Shown piece by piece: positions 7,380 through 7,854 of a stretch of DNA of 7,854 nucleotides (position 1 is the stretch's first letter; every line of letters starts with the position of its first letter). A program made the translations under genes and the position numbers. Source of the DNA: JAJPXC01 sp964517875 (GTDB lineage Bacteria; Bacteroidota; Bacteroidia; Bacteroidales; Muribaculaceae); contig CAZFEU010000065.1 in the NCBI GenBank assembly GCA_964517875.1, forward strand, positions 1 to 7,854. The letters are read 5' to 3'. Under the pieces are notes generated by a model. The model worked only from the letters and a program-made list of their open reading frames with translations, was not told the DNA's origin and searched no databases.

Positions 7380-7407
7380 TTCGGACACACGGGCCGTGTG
7401 TCCCTAC
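7380..7407 (-). repeat. GTAG-flanked palindrome 2 (REP-like, inverted copy)
   Basis: On the - strand this reads GTAG (7407-7404) and then a palindrome with arms GGACACACGG and CCGTGTGTCC (7403-7394 and 7392-7383) around a single central base, followed by GAA. A real hairpin would open to an 8-bp stem and 5-base loop. It shares the skeleton of palindrome 1, GTAG-GGAC-nn-ACG-nn-CGT-nn-GTCC-GAA, in opposite orientation, with two stem pairs changed on both arms. Confidence 0.6.
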
Positions 7408-7424
7408 AATTTGTTGCCTTCATC

Positions 7425-7449
7425 GGGGTCTGAAACTTGGTTCAGCCCC
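7425..7449. other. Stem-loop with single bulge
   Basis: GGGG (7425-7428), a bulged T, CTGAA (7430-7434), loop ACTTGG, then TTCAG (7441-7445) and CCCC (7446-7449): nine pairs in all. No T-run follows on either strand, so it is not an intrinsic terminator. It opens the hairpin block to the right of the palindrome pair. Role unknown. Confidence 0.5.
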
Positions 7450-7474
7450 ACCTTCTGGAGAGGCAATTGGCGGG

Positions 7475-7491
7475 GATGCTCGGAGAGCATC
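7475..7491. other. GGA-loop hairpin A
   Basis: Perfect 7-bp stem GATGCTC / GAGCATC with a three-base GGA loop (7482-7484) on the + strand. It is the first of three nearby hairpins sharing the C-GGA-G apex with different stem sequences. Confidence 0.55.
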
Positions 7492-7503
7492 GACCATGCC
7501 TAA

Positions 7504-7537
7504 CCTCACGCTGTAGGTCGGAGACCTGAGCGTGGGG
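7504..7537. other. Compound GGA-loop hairpin B
   Basis: Outer stem CCTCACGCT (7504-7512) pairs with AGCGTGGGG (7529-7537), including one G-T pair; the inner stem AGGTC (7515-7519) pairs with GACCT (7523-7527) around a GGA loop. Total pairing is 14 bp, the strongest fold of the block. No T-run follows on the + strand; on the - strand the next bases are GGTTAGG, so it does not look like a terminator. Confidence 0.55.
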
Positions 7538-7560
7538 TGACTGAGTCAAAACAATTTTAC

Positions 7561-7602
7561 GCCCTCGGAGAGGTCGTACAATGGTGAGGGATGAGGGCGA
7601 CC
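7561..7602. other. GGA-loop hairpin C within alternative longer pairings
   Basis: A short CCTC / GAGG hairpin with GGA loop (7563-7573) competes with GCCCTC (7561-7566) pairing to GAGGGC (7593-7598). GGTC (7572-7575) can pair with GACC (7599-7602), giving an interleaved, pseudoknot-like order. The segment also contains tandem TGAGGGA / TGAGGGC (7585-7598). Small motifs; function unknown. Confidence 0.35.
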
Positions 7603-7618
7603 CTAAAGCCCCTAAGGT

Positions 7619-7744
7619 CTTTCAAAACTTTCAAAACTTTCAAAACTTTCAAAACTTTCACAACTTTCACAACTTTCACAACTCTCAAAACTTTCACAAC
7701 TCTCAAAACTCTCAAAACCCTCACAACTTTCACAACTCTCAAAA
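7619..7744. repeat. 9-bp tandem array, 14 units
   Basis: Fourteen contiguous 9-base units, + strand consensus CTTTCAAAA. Four identical units lead (7619-7654), followed by variants CTTTCACAA and CTCTCAAAA in mixed order and one CCCTCACAA. A degenerate unit follows in phase (CTCCCCAAA, 7745-7753), and two possible in-phase ones precede it (CCCTAAAGC 7601-7609, CCCTAAGGT 7610-7618). The period is three codons, so two - strand frames stay open (SFE/SCE and VLK/VVK repeats), but neither has an ATG start outside the 5S gene nor any homologous look. There are no spacers, so it is not a CRISPR. It begins where the rRNA terminator T-run ends. Confidence 0.95.
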
Positions 7745-7750
7745 CTCCCC

Positions 7751-7788
7751 AAAAAACAACAAGCCCGGGCGCTTGGGGCGTCCGGGCT
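7751..7788 (-). terminator. Intrinsic terminator of the rRNA operon
   Basis: On the - strand, AGCCCGGACGC (7788-7778) pairs with GCGCCCGGGCT (7772-7762), 11 pairs with one G-T, loop of five, followed by TGTTGTTTTTT (7761-7751). It lies about 20 bases after the 5S 3' end and points toward slyD. It should stop rRNA transcription before the tandem array. Confidence 0.85.
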
Positions 7789-7807
7789 CGTCGGCTGTCG
7801 AAAAAAG

Positions 7808-7854
7808 GGTGGCTGCGACCTACTCTCCCGCTTTCGCAGTACCATCGGCGCGGT
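7808..7854 (-). rRNA. 5S ribosomal RNA, 3' part (cut by window edge)
   Basis: Structural RNA of the large ribosomal subunit. The - strand reads CCGATGGTACTGCGAAAGCG, then GGGAGAGTAGGTCG, the conserved helix IV/loop E part of bacterial 5S rRNA, with a GC-GAAA-GC hairpin tip. About 47 bases of roughly 110 are present; the 5' part lies beyond the right edge. The 3' boundary at 7807-7810 is estimated from the closing helix segment GCAGCCACC. An rRNA operon on the - strand is therefore expected to the right. Confidence 0.9.

Larger units (their letters stand above)
7116..7808. other. Non-coding spacer between slyD and the 5S rRNA gene
   Basis: About 690 bases with no credible protein gene. From left to right it holds the slyD promoter region (7116-7200, A+T-rich), a stretch without recognisable signal (about 7200-7316), two facing palindromes (7317-7407), a run of hairpins (7425-7602), a 9-bp tandem array (7619-7744, with degenerate edge units) and an rRNA-operon terminator (7751-7788). 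Flanking genes all run on the - strand. Open frames crossing it run through palindromes or the tandem array and have no recognisable domains, so I do not call them. Confidence 0.75.

Noticed and set aside
7202..7516. Open frame of 104 codons on the + strand starting MKNSPPYL
   Set aside because: It runs through both palindromes and several hairpins, has no domain or membrane pattern, and its composition follows the repeats. More likely non-coding.
7619..7744. CRISPR array
   Set aside because: Units are 9 bp and directly contiguous with no spacers, and no cas genes are near.
7557..7845. Two - strand frames encoding VLK/VVK and SFE/SCE repeats
   Set aside because: They arise because the array period is three codons. 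One starts inside 5S rRNA, the other from TTG within the array.

Overview
The window looks like chromosomal DNA from a member of the Bacteroidales, most likely a gut lineage near Muribaculaceae. The order is moderately sure; the family is an inference. Reasons: MutS, RibF and SlyD read as Bacteroidales versions of these proteins, genes lack clear Shine-Dalgarno sequences, a TTG / TAnnTTTG promoter of the Bacteroidota type precedes slyD, and one lipoprotein has a layout reminiscent of the Bacteroidales NigD-like family.

Left half, + strand (14-2603): four tightly packed genes, aroQ (shikimate pathway), a metal-dependent SAM O-methyltransferase, a YihX-like HAD phosphatase and ribF (FMN/FAD synthesis). 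Gaps are 4 bp, a 4-bp ATGA overlap and 1 bp, so they almost certainly share one transcript. No promoter is visible because only 13 bases precede aroQ.

Middle, - strand (2590-7115): four genes transcribed toward the first group in the order slyD, lolD, lipoprotein, mutS. slyD and lolD overlap by ATGA, lolD and the lipoprotein abut, and mutS follows after 22 bp from a GTG start. The set joins a metallochaperone/prolyl isomerase, the ATPase of lipoprotein sorting, an actual lipoprotein, and mismatch repair. mutS and ribF converge and overlap by 14 bp, leaving no intergenic terminator.

Right end (7116-7854): about 690 bases without a credible gene, lying between slyD and a 5S rRNA that the window edge cuts. 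Reading on the - strand from the 5S: an intrinsic rRNA-operon terminator, a 9-bp tandem array of 14 clear units, a block of hairpins (three with the same C-GGA-G apex), a head-to-head pair of GTAG-flanked palindromes resembling a REPIN/BIME, and the slyD promoter. This non-coding block is the most unusual part of the window. The protein-coding part is mostly housekeeping; its most useful open questions are the HAD-RibF pairing and the lipoprotein of unknown function.
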